A DNA stretch of 64,000 bases from Rotaria sordida (Eukaryota; Rotifera; Eurotatoria; Philodinida; Philodinidae): the NCBI GenBank assembly GCA_905250125.1, contig CAJNOL010001266.1, positions 1 to 64,000 on the forward strand. The letters run 5' to 3'. Positions 1-10,998 of this stretch are shown piece after piece. The translations under genes were made by a program, and so were the position numbers. The notes below the pieces were generated by a model. It did not search any database, was not told the origin of the DNA, and was given only the letters and a program-made list of their open reading frames with translations. The first letter of the stretch is position 1, and each line of letters starts with the position of its first letter.

Positions 1-13
1 ACAAGAACTCTAC

Positions 14-352
14 ATGACCAAAATTAAACATCTTGATACCTTTAAAAGTTCATTCTTAGAATACGATATAGTATGCAGCATGGGCACTTGGTCTGCTGAA
101 GGTACATTAATTATGATAAAGAAAAAGTACGTAATTGTTGACAGCGATGTCGATCCTGATGGTCGAATCATCTTCATCAAAACTACATACAATCAAATTC
201 CAATTGTAATCGTTAGTATTTACGCTCCAATACAAATTACTGAACGATGTACATTTTTCAAAGATTTATATTTATATATACCATCATCTGAATGGATATC
301 AATTGGTGGGAATTTCAACTGTACACCAAATAATCAATATGATAGGAATTGA
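14..352 (+). pseudogene. LINE endonuclease, N-terminal part
   Basis: This is the first half of an APE-type endonuclease domain. It has the strand patterns typical of L1-like enzymes (MGTWSAEG, SIYAP, then SIGGNFNC). The catalytic Asp of the GGDFN block reads as Asn. The frame ends at a TGA where related elements would have Trp or another sense codon, and the sequence then runs into an unrelated stretch. It would nick target DNA in an intact element; here it is inactive. Confidence 0.8.
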
Positions 353-364
353 AACGAAATTGTT

Positions 365-825
365 AGCGTCAACAGATGACACTATGTTGCCGCTAACTAA
401 TTTAGTCACTGTCCTTTGGTCATTTTGTTTTGTCCTTCCTTCCATATATAATTTGTCTTCCTGTCGTTTTATTTTTTTTTCTCTCTCTCTCTCCTATATA
501 TATGCTTTCATTAGTTATCATTACTAGTCAGTTGATTATCTTGTTGTTATCATTCATCCTTCTGAACAACATCTCTTTTCTCTCTCGTCCCCTCACCTAT
601 TATAAGCCTTATTTTTCCTCTCTTTTATTATTACTCGTATATCTATGATCTTGTCTTTTTCCTTATCATCAATAAACTCTAAACTACCTACATCTCAACT
701 ATCATTTTCCTTATTGCTGGATATATTATTCAGGTAGGCAGTTTTCCTTTTACGTGTGATATCTCAGAACTATATACAGACCAGACACTTTTCTGTAGTT
801 ATCTTCCCGCTTACGAATAGAAAGT
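365..825. other. Unexplained ~450-base insertion between the two endonuclease halves
   Basis: Endonuclease coding stops near 360 and resumes near 835 with a block continuing into SRIDLFF. The DNA between is pyrimidine-rich on the plus strand, has a CT run and a short TA run near 480-502, and encodes nothing recognisable. It looks like a small inserted element or microsatellite-containing filler. I could not find a convincing target duplication or terminal repeats. Confidence 0.45.
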
Positions 826-829
826 GTGC

Positions 830-1453
830 AGGAGATTTAGGATAACATACGAAAAGCTAACAGAAATCATACACCCATTATTATTAACAGAATTATTTCG
901 TGCTAAATACCCTCGAAAGATCAATTACTCGTTTCATGATGAAACAAGGAATTATCATAGTCGTATTGATTTATTTTTTGATTCAGAAATAGGCAAGAAA
1001 AATATCCAAAAATAGATTATGTCCCAGCTGGTTTCTCTGATCATGATTGTTTAATAGTCAAATTAGAAAGTCCAACATTAAATGAAAAAATTTTTTGAAG
1101 GTGGATATGTAACCCCGACGTTATCAAAAAAAAAAACTTTCAAGAAAAATTTCGAGCAATGTGGAATGTGTTCCTCAATTTGGATATAATGAATTCAATA
1201 CATTGGTGGATAGACTTCAAGACAAGTTTAACTTTTCTGTTACAGGAAGAAGAAAAACAAATGAATCACGAAATTCGACATGAATTATATCAATTACAAT
1301 TGGAATATCGTATTCGGGCTAATGATCCAACTGATGAAGATCTTATGCAAATGGATATTATACATAAAGATATTCGCATTTTATTAGAAAAAAAAATCAA
1401 TAATACATTACCAAATGCACGTGAACAAAATGTTAAACAACTGAGTAACTTAG
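830..1453 (+). pseudogene. LINE endonuclease C-terminal part and linker before the RT
   Basis: Coding resumes with LTEII..LFRAKYP and SRIDLFF, the usual end of L1-type endonucleases. It then changes frame to give VPAGFSDHD, which includes the catalytic SDH. From 1159 an open stretch rich in Glu/Gln/Arg leads toward the RT and ends in EQNVKQLSN, where the hAT is inserted. At least two frame changes are present between 1000 and 1160. Confidence 0.75.
1446..1453. repeat. 8-base target duplication, left copy (TAACTTAG)
   Basis: TAACTTAG lies immediately before the hAT terminal repeat and is repeated exactly at 4114-4121. Eight bases is the duplication length of hAT transposons. Confidence 0.93.
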
Positions 1454-1479
1454 TATAGTACTGCACGGGCACAACTTTT

Positions 1480-1640
1480 CGTACCCGTACCCGACCCGAA
1501 GAAGAATTATTTACCCGTACCCGACCCGAAGAAGAATTATTTACCTGTACCCTACCCGTTAGTTTCGCACCCGTACCCGTTGATTTGGTACCCGTACCAG
1601 TTATTTTAGTACCCGTACCTTACTCGTGTCTTCTCTTACT
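1480..1640. repeat. Left subterminal ACCCGTACCC repeats of the hAT
   Basis: Repeated ACCCGTACCC-type words, including two near-identical tandem units (ACCCGTACCCGACCCGAAGA...) at about 1485-1545, with degenerate copies toward 1640. Similar words recur inside the right end (about 4045-4100) in opposite orientation. Clustered subterminal repeats are typical transposase-binding arrays of hAT elements. Confidence 0.75.
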
Positions 1641-1768
1641 CGTAACCGTAACTTCAATATTCACAGTTGATTCCATTTACATCATAGGTGTAAACGCAAT
1701 TTAGAATATAAGGCTATTTTATTTAGCTTGAGTAAATGAGAATGAAATAACAATACTTTTTATGACTA

Positions 1769-2080
1769 TCACAAACAGTGACGAAGAAATATAAGTGCAT
1801 CTAATGAATCAGGACTTAATAACTGTCTCCGAGACTCTAGCGTTCGCGCAGTCTCGCTAAAGATTCGTTCACTAGTTGTTGAACTAGCTGGAATTGACAA
1901 TAAAGCCATAGCCAAACGAGATAACTGTTTATAAATAAGTGAATAATCTTGCCACCACTGTAATATGTCAATATCTTTTGGAAAAACGAATTTCTTTTTC
2001 ATATAATTATTGATTTCATCAAATTGATCAGATTCTTCATCATCTGATGGATCACTGTCTTTTCCACTAAATGATTTCAA
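1769..2080 (-). pseudogene. hAT transposase C-terminal dimerisation domain
   Basis: 103 residues with the conserved hAT C-terminal pattern: FPKDIDILQWWQ, LAMALLSIPASS, TSERIFSETA and the final SLDALIFLRHC. This domain mediates transposase oligomerisation. It sits in the right order at the 3' end of the minus-strand transposase. Confidence 0.9.
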
Positions 2081-2280
2081 TACATCATTAACAGTTAATT
2101 CATCATATCGAGAACGTTTTTTTGTTTTTCAGCCGGAAAAGATGTAATTGTTGTGTTGGAAGCGAGCTCAGTTGTTGGTTGATCAATCTTCAATGTTTTC
2201 AACATTGGCCGAACACTTCTTACAACTTCATCTCGTTCAGACTTTTTTAACGACTCAAAAAGAAAAGAAAAAAGAATTTT

Positions 2281-2694
2281 TCATTTAAATTTAAAAGATC
2301 TTTTACTAACATGCAAATTTTTAGTTTCTGGATGAAGAAAGGTCGCGATGTAATGCAACTCAGACAGCCAAATTTTGTCTTCAAGTTTATTCAATAAAAT
2401 TCTTTTAAATTCCGTAATATGCAAACTTTCACCTGATCGTACTTGACAAGAATTTTGAAATTTTTTACAAAATGGCACGACAAGATGTAGGGTCGGGGAA
2501 TCATCGGCAGATAGTACTTCACTACCTGTTTTGAAGATCAATAAAATTTGACATATTTCAATGAACCGTGTTCGATTGATATTGTCAAGATAAAATATTT
2601 CTTTACGATCATTTAAAATAGATTCAATTTGTGTAAAATTCAACAAGATCGAGTTCATCATTTCAAAAAAATTGAATTCCCTCTGGTAATACAA
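2281..2694 (-). pseudogene. hAT transposase middle fragment
   Basis: 137 open residues between the catalytic core and the C-terminal domain. They contain the pattern FKTGSEVLSADDSPTLHLVVPF, followed by LWLSELHYIATFLHPETKNL-like text, as seen before the dimerisation domain in hAT transposases. Its boundaries are set by stops, so it may be an exon or a broken piece. Confidence 0.75.
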
Positions 2695-3087
2695 TCATGT
2701 TTTAATGTTATTGGTAGAATATTTTGCAATTCACATCTTTTGAAGTGCGATACTAATTCACGAAAACTTTGAACTAGTAAATTAATGATTGTACAGTTTT
2801 CAATTGTATGTTGAATTGCTAAGTTGATACAATGACATATACATCGAATATGAGCTTCAAACTTTAGAGCACTAATTAAATTGGATGCATTGTCTGTAAT
2901 AAAAATGATTCTAATGTATTATATATTGCTTTCCAAGTATTTTCTATAATAAAAGAAAATACTGCAAATTTTGAGAGGTGAATATCGATAAATTAAAATT
3001 AAAAAGGAAAAATGTATTCAGGATTCTACTGTTCTAGCACAAAACTTTGTGATTTTGTAAGCTAAAATTTATTTCCAAGAACAATTT

Positions 3088-3285
3088 TCAGTTAGTGAAC
3101 TTACCACCAGTTTTTGATGCAGTAAGAATCATCGTTTTCAACATACACTTTTTAATTTTCCCATCTTTTCCATAATGTATATTAATAGTCAAATAAGTAT
3201 CCGATGTATACGAGTTTTTCCAATAATCACATGTAATGGCAAATAGTTTAACATCATTGATATCATTTTTTAATGTAATAATCAA
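3088..3285 (-). pseudogene. hAT transposase catalytic-core fragment
   Basis: 65 residues including LFAITCDYWKNSYT, which matches the region around the first acidic catalytic residue of hAT transposases (an Asp followed by W and S/T). A plausible splice donor or frame break follows. It lies between the BED-containing part and the middle fragment. Confidence 0.7.
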
Positions 3286-3324
3286 CTTCTTTTTTTCTTC
3301 TAAACAAAAAAGTAAAATACATCT

Positions 3325-3855
3325 TCAGAGATTGTTCTTTCGTTTACCATGAGCGACAGATTGTACACGACGAGATATTGTTGTTGAATCTGATAAAATA
3401 TCTGATGCTTTAATCTGATGAGTACTTGAATGACCAATATCGAGTAGGGTTTGAACTAAAGCTTCAACACCACGGCCGTTGACAGTATTAAATGATCTCA
3501 TGTCACATGCACAAAACTTTACACATGAATCTAATACCTTTTTTTTCTGTTCAGATGAAACTTTATCATATTTTTGACTAGTGGAATGAGTTGTAATTTT
3601 AGTTGCTATAACAGGTCTTATTTTGCAATTTTCATGATGAAGCTTAAGTGTTTTAGAACCAGTTTTTTGTGCATCGTAAAATAGAATTATTTTACATTGA
3701 ATACATATTACAAAAGGAATAATATTTTCTTTTTCATCTTGAATACGTTTGAATGACTGCCACCATCCAGCACTAGCACTTGTTGGTTTATCACAAGACT
3801 TAAATTCACCACTATCTAACTTTTTTTTAATTGAATCTTTATCAATCACAGACAT
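3325..3855 (-). pseudogene. hAT transposase N-terminal part with BED zinc finger
   Basis: Starts MSVIDKDSIK. A BED-type finger follows (CIQCKIILFY ... LKLHHENC, a C2..H..C pattern), then the conserved FNTVNGRGVEALVQTLLD block and DSTTISRRV, the standard order of hAT transposases. An upstream in-frame Met at 3876 would add eight residues. The finger would bind the terminal repeats. Confidence 0.82.
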
Positions 3856-4113
3856 AATTAATATACCAAAATCCACAAAAAACTCAATATATCAAGATGA
3901 AATAAAGTAGCAATAAACGAAAGTATTTATCATTTTTTTCGAACGGTTTCATACACATCGTTGATCGTTTCACAGAATGACCAATCATCTATGTGATCAA
4001 GTATGTCGCTACTAAATGGTAACATTAAAGTTGAGTATAACGGTTCGTACCCATATCCGTTAATTTCATACCCGTACCCTACCTGTACCCGACCCGCGGG
4101 TTGCAGTACTCTA

Positions 4114-4121
4114 TAACTTAG
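4114..4121. repeat. 8-base target duplication, right copy (TAACTTAG)
   Basis: Exact copy of 1446-1453. Removing one copy plus the element joins the LINE codons in frame (…QLSNLAKARLV…). Confidence 0.93.
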
Positions 4122-5446
4122 CAAAAGCTCGTCTTGTATATTCTAAAGCAAATCAATCAAGAATCGATGTCCTTGATGATCCAATTAAAGATCAAGTTAA
4201 AACCAATGCTGATATGATTGATACAGCTGTGAAATTTTATCAGGATCTATATGACATTAAAACAATCGATACAAGTATATGGAATGAATTATTCACAGAT
4301 CTTCCATCGTTAAATCCAACAGATAGAGAGTACCTCGAACATGATATTAGTTATGAAGAATGTTATAATGTCTTGAAAATTATGCCATTAGGTCGTGTTC
4401 CTGGTGAAGATGGAATAACAGTCGAGGTACGGAGATATTTATTTCCAGTTATAGATGAATATTATGTTCAAATGATTAATTTAGCAAAATCTAATGGTCA
4501 ATTTCATGATGGTTTTCTTAATGCTATGCTCACTTTGTTAAAAATGGAGGGGAATTATAATGGTTCAATGAAAGGTTTTAGGCCTCTACCATTAATGAAT
4601 ATAGATTATAAAATTTTATCCAAAGTATTAAGTGTGCGTTTAAAACAAGTTTTGAACCATCTCATATACTATGATCAATCATGTGGTATTCCTGGACGTA
4701 CGATTCATGATAATATTCACCTTATTCGATCAATTATTGATTGTCATTCTCGTAGGCGTGATCCCATTGGTATTATTCAATGGAATCAAGAGAAAGCATT
4801 TGATAGAGTCAATCATAATTATCTCTTCGAAACACTCAAACAATTTGAATTTGGTAAAAACTTCATAGATTGGATTAAATTATTATACACCAATACCACC
4901 TTCAAAATCAAAATTAATAATTGTCTTAGTAACAAAATTTTATTTCGATCTGGAATCCGCCAAGGATGTTCATTAGCTGGAGGTCTTTATGTAATTTGTT
5001 TGGAACCATTATTACATAATATAAGAAAAAATGCTCGTATACCTGGTGTTTTACCTCCAAGAAGTGAATTTCGACCAGTTATGAGATCGATTTTCAATGA
5101 AGATCATGCTCATGTTACTATCAAATTATCAGCTTATGCAGATGACGTGTGTACTATTGTTTTGAATGAGAATGACGAACGTGAAACACAAGCAATGTTT
5201 GACTTGTACAACAAGGTATCTGGTGGTAAAACGAACAAGGATAAAACATCAATTTTTTGGATTAGTGACTGGCTTAACCCGCCTTCTTTCCAATCCAAAG
5301 TTGAACGTGAATATTGTACCTTCTTAGGTGTCCCGATTGATACGAAAGGTAAAATGCCAGCAGGTGAATTAACCAAAATTATCTCAAATGTTAGAAAGCA
5401 CATGAGTTTGTGGTCAACAGTTACATGTCCCGAAGAAAATCATTGA
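4122..5446 (+). pseudogene. LINE reverse transcriptase
   Basis: L1-clade reverse transcriptase. Visible blocks are GEDGITVE, FRPLPLMNIDYKI, QEKAFDRVNH, GIRQGCSLAGGLY and SAYADDVC. The YADD catalytic pair is present. The earlier catalytic Asp, normally D in DQEKAFD, reads Asn (WNQEKAFD), which would abolish polymerisation. In-frame coding begins at the hAT right border. The frame ends at 5446 and continues shifted downstream. In an intact element it would copy the RNA at the nicked target. Confidence 0.9.
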
Positions 5447-5456
5447 AAATGTACAG

Positions 5457-6283
5457 AAAGATATTAACAATTTCTTCTGGAATAACAAACACCCAATGAT
5501 GAATCTTTATACATGTGTTGGAAAAAAAGGTAGTGGAGGTTTTGCACTGCCACACCTGAATACAATGATTATTTTCTACTGAATTAAATGTGGTTTAAGA
5601 ACAATTAATATGGTACCCAAGATATTGAAATTTTATGTTTATCAGCACGTTGGTATCCAATTACGTACATTTGCACCATGGATTTGGACGAATTTAGTGC
5701 CTCATTTTAATCATGATGATAATTTCTTTGGTGATGTTGCATGTCACACTGCGAAATGGATTAATAAAACTGGTGCATTAACAATTGATGATAGTAAACA
5801 GTCACTTTATTGGCAATTAATTAATCTCTATATATTCCGTCCATCTGTATGCTATCAACGTATTTCTTTCTTGAAGAACATTCCTTTTTTTCAAATGATT
5901 CACAATTGTATGCTACCAACAGTGATAGTAGAATTCTGGATTTTATTGGCAAATTACGGAATAAATACACGTGACAGACTTGGAAAAACTGCAGACGATA
6001 AGAAATGCTTGTTGTGCAACTTACCAGAAACAACTACTCATCTTTTTATTTAATGTTTTTTTTTGCGGAAGTTTTCTTTATGTTAGTTAACTACGTGAAA
6101 AATTTATTTCACCAATCACATCCAGTAAGATCCGGAAACAAATAACATATACTGTTGGAAATTATTTATATTCGATTTGGTCATACCAGTGTATTAAAAC
6201 CAATGGTGCTGCTACCGAGCCTTATGGACGCAAGAAGATCTTCGCGGCTGGTATGAAATATTTATCTTATGACACTGGATAAT
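5457..6283 (+). pseudogene. LINE ORF2 C-terminal region
   Basis: Continues the RT in other frames. INNFFWNN and KGSGGFALPHL are the usual post-RT blocks of L1-type elements. An open stretch from 5610 to 6053 ends in the knuckle CLLCNLPETTTHLF, whose last Cys lies just past a frame break. The reading IRKQITYTVGNYLYSIW then ends at a TAA near 6283. At least two frameshifts and one stop interrupt it. Confidence 0.75.
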
Positions 6284-6344
6284 TATTGTGTGCTCGCAAT
6301 TATGAACAAAATTAGTTTTAAAGCAATTTATATTCCTTCTTATT

Positions 6345-7110
6345 TCTGAACTTATAGAATAATTAGCTATACGGCATTTTAATGCTGATCATTTTTATGA
6401 TTTACTTAATGATGTTAATATCAATGCAGCACCAACAATTCTCTTTTATCATCAAACAAAAATTATTTATCATATTGATGGTTTTAATCAAAATGTTTTA
6501 TTAAGAAAAATTAAATTACAAATATATACAATTAGTGTTGTACAAGCAACAGAAAAAAAATCTGATGATAGTTCAACACCAAATCATGTTAAAATAAAAT
6601 AAAACAATTACCTAAGTCATCACCAATCATTTTATTATGAAAGGTATACTAGCTAGTCCACACTGTGATTTAATCGACAGTCATGTCATTTACTTGATGA
6701 ACATAAAATAAAATATGATTGTTTTCATGTACTTGCTATTGAAAATGTACGTCAAGAATTGAAAATATTCAATTGGAATATTTATCCACAATTATATGTG
6801 GATGGTGAATTCATTGGTGGATTAAATATAAGGAAACGAATGATTGAGAATAGAGATTTTAATGTTTAAATTACAACAACAATGAAAAAAAAATGAACAA
6901 AAATAATATGGAAAATATTTAGAAAGTTTTATTAGTGGAATACCATTAATGCTTTTTTATTAAAGGTGAAGATGTTCGACAAAATTGAAAGAATATTCAT
7001 CATGGCAAACACATCCACAATATATGTTAACGGACAGTTTCTCGGTTTTTAGATATACTTTCACAATGGATGAAGAACGAACATTAGTACAAACATTAAC
7101 TGAAAAACAA
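6345..7110 (+). pseudogene. Glutaredoxin-3 (PICOT) pseudogene
   Basis: Fragments in three frames match glutaredoxin-3 in order. A thioredoxin-like end comes first (NINAAPTILFYHQTKIIYHIDG). The first glutaredoxin domain has MKGILASPHC and then WNIYPQLYVDGEFIGGLNI. Part of the second domain follows (EDVRQ.LKEYSSWQTHPQ, YVNGQFLG). These enzymes bind a glutathione-coordinated Fe-S cluster in the cytosol. The CGFS active site is not readable. Stops and frameshifts are frequent and no introns are visible, so it may be a retrocopy or a decayed duplicate. It starts about 60 bases after the LINE's last coding, so LINE-driven retrocopying is possible but unproven. Confidence 0.78.
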
Positions 7111-7149
7111 GGAGCAGCTGTTTATAAGCACATTCTTATTTGATTAGTA

Positions 7150-10100
7150 AACAAGAAGAGCTTTCACTATTCGATTCCATAAGGTGCAAATCTATTAGTA
7201 TATTTTTTTCCCTTTTCCTTTTACTGTTGTTATTCCAAAATAAACGATTCAAAAAAAAAACTCTGATCAAATACATGTTGCGATGACGAAAACGTGCGGA
7301 TAGGTGGTAACACTAGTCTGCCAGAGCAACATTCTACCATAATAAAAAGAATAACACAGTTAACATTAGTCTTTATCGAAAGGCAATACAGTTCGAATAA
7401 ATGACACTCCTACAGCAGAATTAGGGATCAAATTCGTGAGCATAAATTCAATATGGATAAGCATGTCGATACTGATTGAATCTATGCCTGTCACTCGCAG
7501 AGATGTTCGACTGGCTGAGAAAAAAAAATTCTTTCATGATCCTACACTTTTATTTTGATTGATGATGAGAAAGAAGTTGAACAGTAAAAAAGAATCGAAT
7601 TTACCATTTTATGTTATTTTGATGAAGATATTTCATTCATTTCGTGAAGCATTTGATATCTGGTGAGAAAGTATAAATGCGAATGGATTTCCTGCTAGAT
7701 GAACATTGAAATAGGAACAATGTTCGAAGGTTAAAAGAAAGATGCTCGAATTTTTAACGTGGATCTTATAGGACGCGAGATTCAATAGAAAGATATTATG
7801 AACTCCTGTTTTTAGTCTGTATTAGAACGATCATCATCGAGAATGATCAGAGCAATTCGTGTACATTGAACAAATGCTATTGGTTCCACTGTAAGAAAAC
7901 GTAATGTAAGATGCAAAAATAATGGCAAATAATGTTTATTCTTATTTCTCTTGAATAAAAGAGATGATGAAAATAAATTTTGTTTTTACGAAACAATACA
8001 GTTTGTTTTTCTCTTTCGGATGGTGTATATCTTATTTATATAACATGTTCATAAACGATACTATGTAAGGACAACACATAATGTCAATTCTTATATCTCT
8101 TCGATGGATAAGCTTTGAAAAGAATATTTTTTATGAATTGACAGGAAATTTTCTTCTCTTTCGAACAATGTATTATTCATATTTGTTACACATTCATAAA
8201 TGAAACAAGACAGGAGAAAAAGAGAAACATTCGTGAAATAAATTTGTAATGTTTATATGAATTCATCAGCAACATCTTGCAGATGATAGTTAATTGTAAT
8301 GAACTATCATTTTACAAGATCTTTTTATTGAATTCACAAAAAATTGAATTTATTGTTGTCTAACAAGATGTTTTTGACAAATTCATTTAAAAGTTAGAAA
8401 TTTATTATGAGAGTCTTTCTCTTTTTTGTCATTTCGTTTCGTTTATCAATGTATGATAAATATAAATGATACACTATTTGGAAGAGGAGAACATTTTTCC
8501 TATCAACTGATTAAAAAAATCTTGTTTTCGAAACGTATTCATCGAAGATTAATCAAAGAGATATAGAGATGAACATTTTGTACTGTTCTGCTGAATCTTA
8601 GGAAAAGGGGAGATATTTTTAAGGGTGCTTCTCTTTTCTGTTGCATCATTTCCTTTATGAATATGTTATAAAAATAAGTTATATACGATTTGAAAGTGCA
8701 GAACAAGCTCTATCGTTTGATAAAAATGTCTTTTTTTCAGCACTCTTCTATCGAAAAGAAATTAGGATCGACATCTTGTGTCATTACTTTTGTATCGTAC
8801 GTTATATATAATTGTATCAAACAAAGTAATAAACGCAAGTAAAAAGAGAATTTTTTTCTAAAATGTTTAATAAATATATTACATGCACTTGTTTATTGTA
8901 TTAGGAGAAATGGTGAAAATATGAAAAAGTTTGTATTATTGGAACAATGATACAAACACCAAGCTGAGATCTTTACAGTTGGTGTTGTGACGTAAACAAA
9001 TCTGCAGATGCAAAAGAAAAGTTGTTTTGATAAATATTGTTCAAGTACTTTGTATGCCTCTGGATTCAATATTGTTCTATACAGATATTTGTAGTTATCT
9101 TGTATTGTGCAAATGACAATAAAAGATTCAAACCGAAATAGAATGTGAAAATAAAATTGATGTTTTTTTTTGCAAACAAGGCTGGATTATAAAAAAAAGC
9201 AAATGATTTGAACTAGAGTCCTGCGCAACTTTTAATTGACAAAAGAGTTGTTTTTTTTTCCATTCCATCGATTGACTTGGATGATAGAGCTACAGGTCTA
9301 TAAATGATAAGAACATCAATTGAATTGTCGTATATCGATAGAACTACTAAAAGAAAACAAAATAAAAAACGGTACTCTTGTAACATATGATGAACATTGT
9401 GGACAAGAAAAAGTATGCAATTATATTTTTCCGACATGTCTTGTTAATCGGAAAATTTAATTTCCACTCGAATATAAATATACGAAAAATAAAGCTAAAA
9501 ACATAATGTCTTGCATTATAAGAAATATTTAGAAAACATATGAAACATAGTAGTAAAAATCAAAGTGAAACAAAAATTGAAAAGTCAAATATCATTCAGA
9601 AAAATATGGCCATATCAAACATTTATTATATTATGACTGAACTTAAGTATTATGCTTTGATTGAAAATAATAGTTTTGTTCAATAATGTACCTTTTAATA
9701 TAGTTCGAGAGACTTTTGTCGATTGATATCGTGCTTGTGATGCAAGCCTCTCCATATGGTTTGCATTGTCGAGATGATCCATGGTACAGATTCGGATTAA
9801 CTACAGTGATGCAGGTCAATATCGAAAAATCCGTTCGAAAGAGCCCAATCTCAATGAAACTAGTGACGACTTTGAAACCGACGAGAACAGATATTACACT
9901 TTGATCGTACCTGAAAAGATCGAGAAATGATAACTATTTTAATGAAATGAAATCTCAACTGCAGTCTTTTGCATACGCATTACTCACTTCATAGAATGAA
10001 AAAGATATATGATGTGTGAGAACAACATAGATATCGTGCCTCATAGGTGCATGAGTAAAGTTGTTGCTTCTTACAACTTACCCAGATATTTTCATTTGAT

Positions 10101-10427
10101 CATCATATCTTCATCAGTACCATTATTTCAAAGATGCACAAATTCTCTTGAATGATAAGATGATGCGTCAACTTTTTCTGCTTCAAATGAAAAGTCTCAA
10201 AAATTTGACAAAATACCATCATAAAAATGCATGAACAAAAAGCGACAAGTGGTCAGCCGAAAATATCTTCAAATTTTACAAGTGATTAAAATTCATCCAG
10301 TGCCTCTCGAAAATTAAGATTTTTAACACTTATAAATATTGTCTAAAAATTACAAGAACGTCTGCTCAATGAATAAACTGATGCAATAACACATTAGATT
10401 AAATTATAAAAGAATCTAGTCTTACAA
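7150..10427. other. Gene-poor stretch, no supportable gene
   Basis: Only short open frames occur. Stretches at 7385-7560 and 9716-9910 stay open for about 60 codons in one frame, but I recognise no family and see no splice structure. AT content is high and homopolymers are common. Old gene or transposon debris is likely. Confidence 0.5.
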
Positions 10428-10470
10428 TTGATACACTGGATAAACATTGGCTTGCTTCTTTTCTCATTTT

Positions 10471-10718
10471 TATCGAATGAAAAAATTGATGTTAAAAAAG
10501 TTGATGACATTAACAAATTTGTATATAATTCGCCACTTGATTTAAAAGCTCAAAAAAAATTACATCTTCTTCGCCATGTAAAATCACAACATAAAAGATG
10601 CGAAAGTGATGAAACTATTGGTGATGTATGAGATACAATACTGAAAGCAATAGCTGATATTATAATTGACAGTTTAACAGAAAGTGGTGATGTTGTGAAA
10701 GTTAAGAGTAATAAATAA
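10471..10718 (+). pseudogene. Unrecognised coding debris with an internal stop
   Basis: A lysine-rich reading with host-like codon use (EKIDVKKVDDINKF..., then LLRHVKSQHKRCESDETIGDV) is cut by a TGA near 10629. The same frame continues for about 27 codons (TILKAIADIIIDSLTESG) to a TAA near 10718. Continuity beyond the stop suggests the 3' part of a former gene. The family is unknown. Confidence 0.4.
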
Positions 10719-10898
10719 AAATGTTTTATTTTATAATAATCGTGCTTATGATCTTCATGTTAATCAAGAATTTATTGATTCATAGGAAAAAATATCAGTT
10801 TACGATTTAGATGATAAGAAGATCTGAGTATTTCTTTGTAATAAAGACCATTGTTGTCTGATAAAGAATGCAGCACAACACAAGCACAGTAACCAACA

Positions 10899-10998
10899 NN
10901 NNNNNNNNNNNNNNNNNNNNNNNNNNNNNNNNNNNNNNNNNNNNNNNNNNNNNNNNNNNNNNNNNNNNNNNNNNNNNNNNNNNNNNNNNNNNNNNNNN
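10899..10998. other. Assembly gap of exactly 100 N
   Basis: A run of exactly 100 N is the usual placeholder for a scaffold join of unknown size. The TatD-type frame enters it from the right, and nothing matching continues on the left, so sequence is missing or the join is wrong. Confidence 0.98.

Larger units (their letters stand above)
1454..4113 (-). mobile_element. hAT DNA transposon nested in the LINE
   Basis: A 2660-base element ending in short inverted repeats: TATAGTACTGCA on the left and TAGAGTACTGCA read inward from the right (11 of 12 match). It is flanked by exact 8-base duplications. Both subterminal zones carry many copies of ACCCGTACCC-like words (about 1480-1640 and 4045-4100), likely transposase-binding sites. 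The minus strand encodes a hAT transposase in pieces: BED finger, catalytic region and C-terminal dimerisation domain. The middle is broken by gaps and stops, some of which may be introns. It is probably inactive, but the clean ends suggest a fairly young insertion. Confidence 0.92.
1..6283 (+). mobile_element. Decayed L1/Tx1-type LINE, 5' end outside the window
   Basis: Non-LTR retrotransposon with an apurinic-type endonuclease, a reverse transcriptase and a C-terminal zinc-knuckle region in the usual L1 order. The endonuclease shows a GGNFNC block (GGDFN is usual) and an SDH block near 1035. The reverse transcriptase runs from 4122. The C-terminal CLLC...H motif lies near 6007-6050, and the last readable coding ends near 6283. 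The copy is dead: it has several frameshifts, an unexplained insertion in the endonuclease and a whole hAT transposon inside it. Joining bases 1453 and 4122 restores one open frame across the hAT site, so the LINE was still mostly open when the hAT landed. No poly(A) tail or target duplication is visible because the 5' end is off the window. Confidence 0.88.

Noticed and set aside
7385-7560. About 60 open codons (GNTVRINDTPTAELG...)
   Set aside because: No family match, no start or splice sites, and composition like the surrounding debris.
9716-9904. Open frame of 62 codons with a DAGQY-like word in the overlapping frame, hinting at an Ig domain
   Set aside because: Stops interrupt the Ig-like reading, no Cys/Trp core is present and no splice context exists; chance is likelier.
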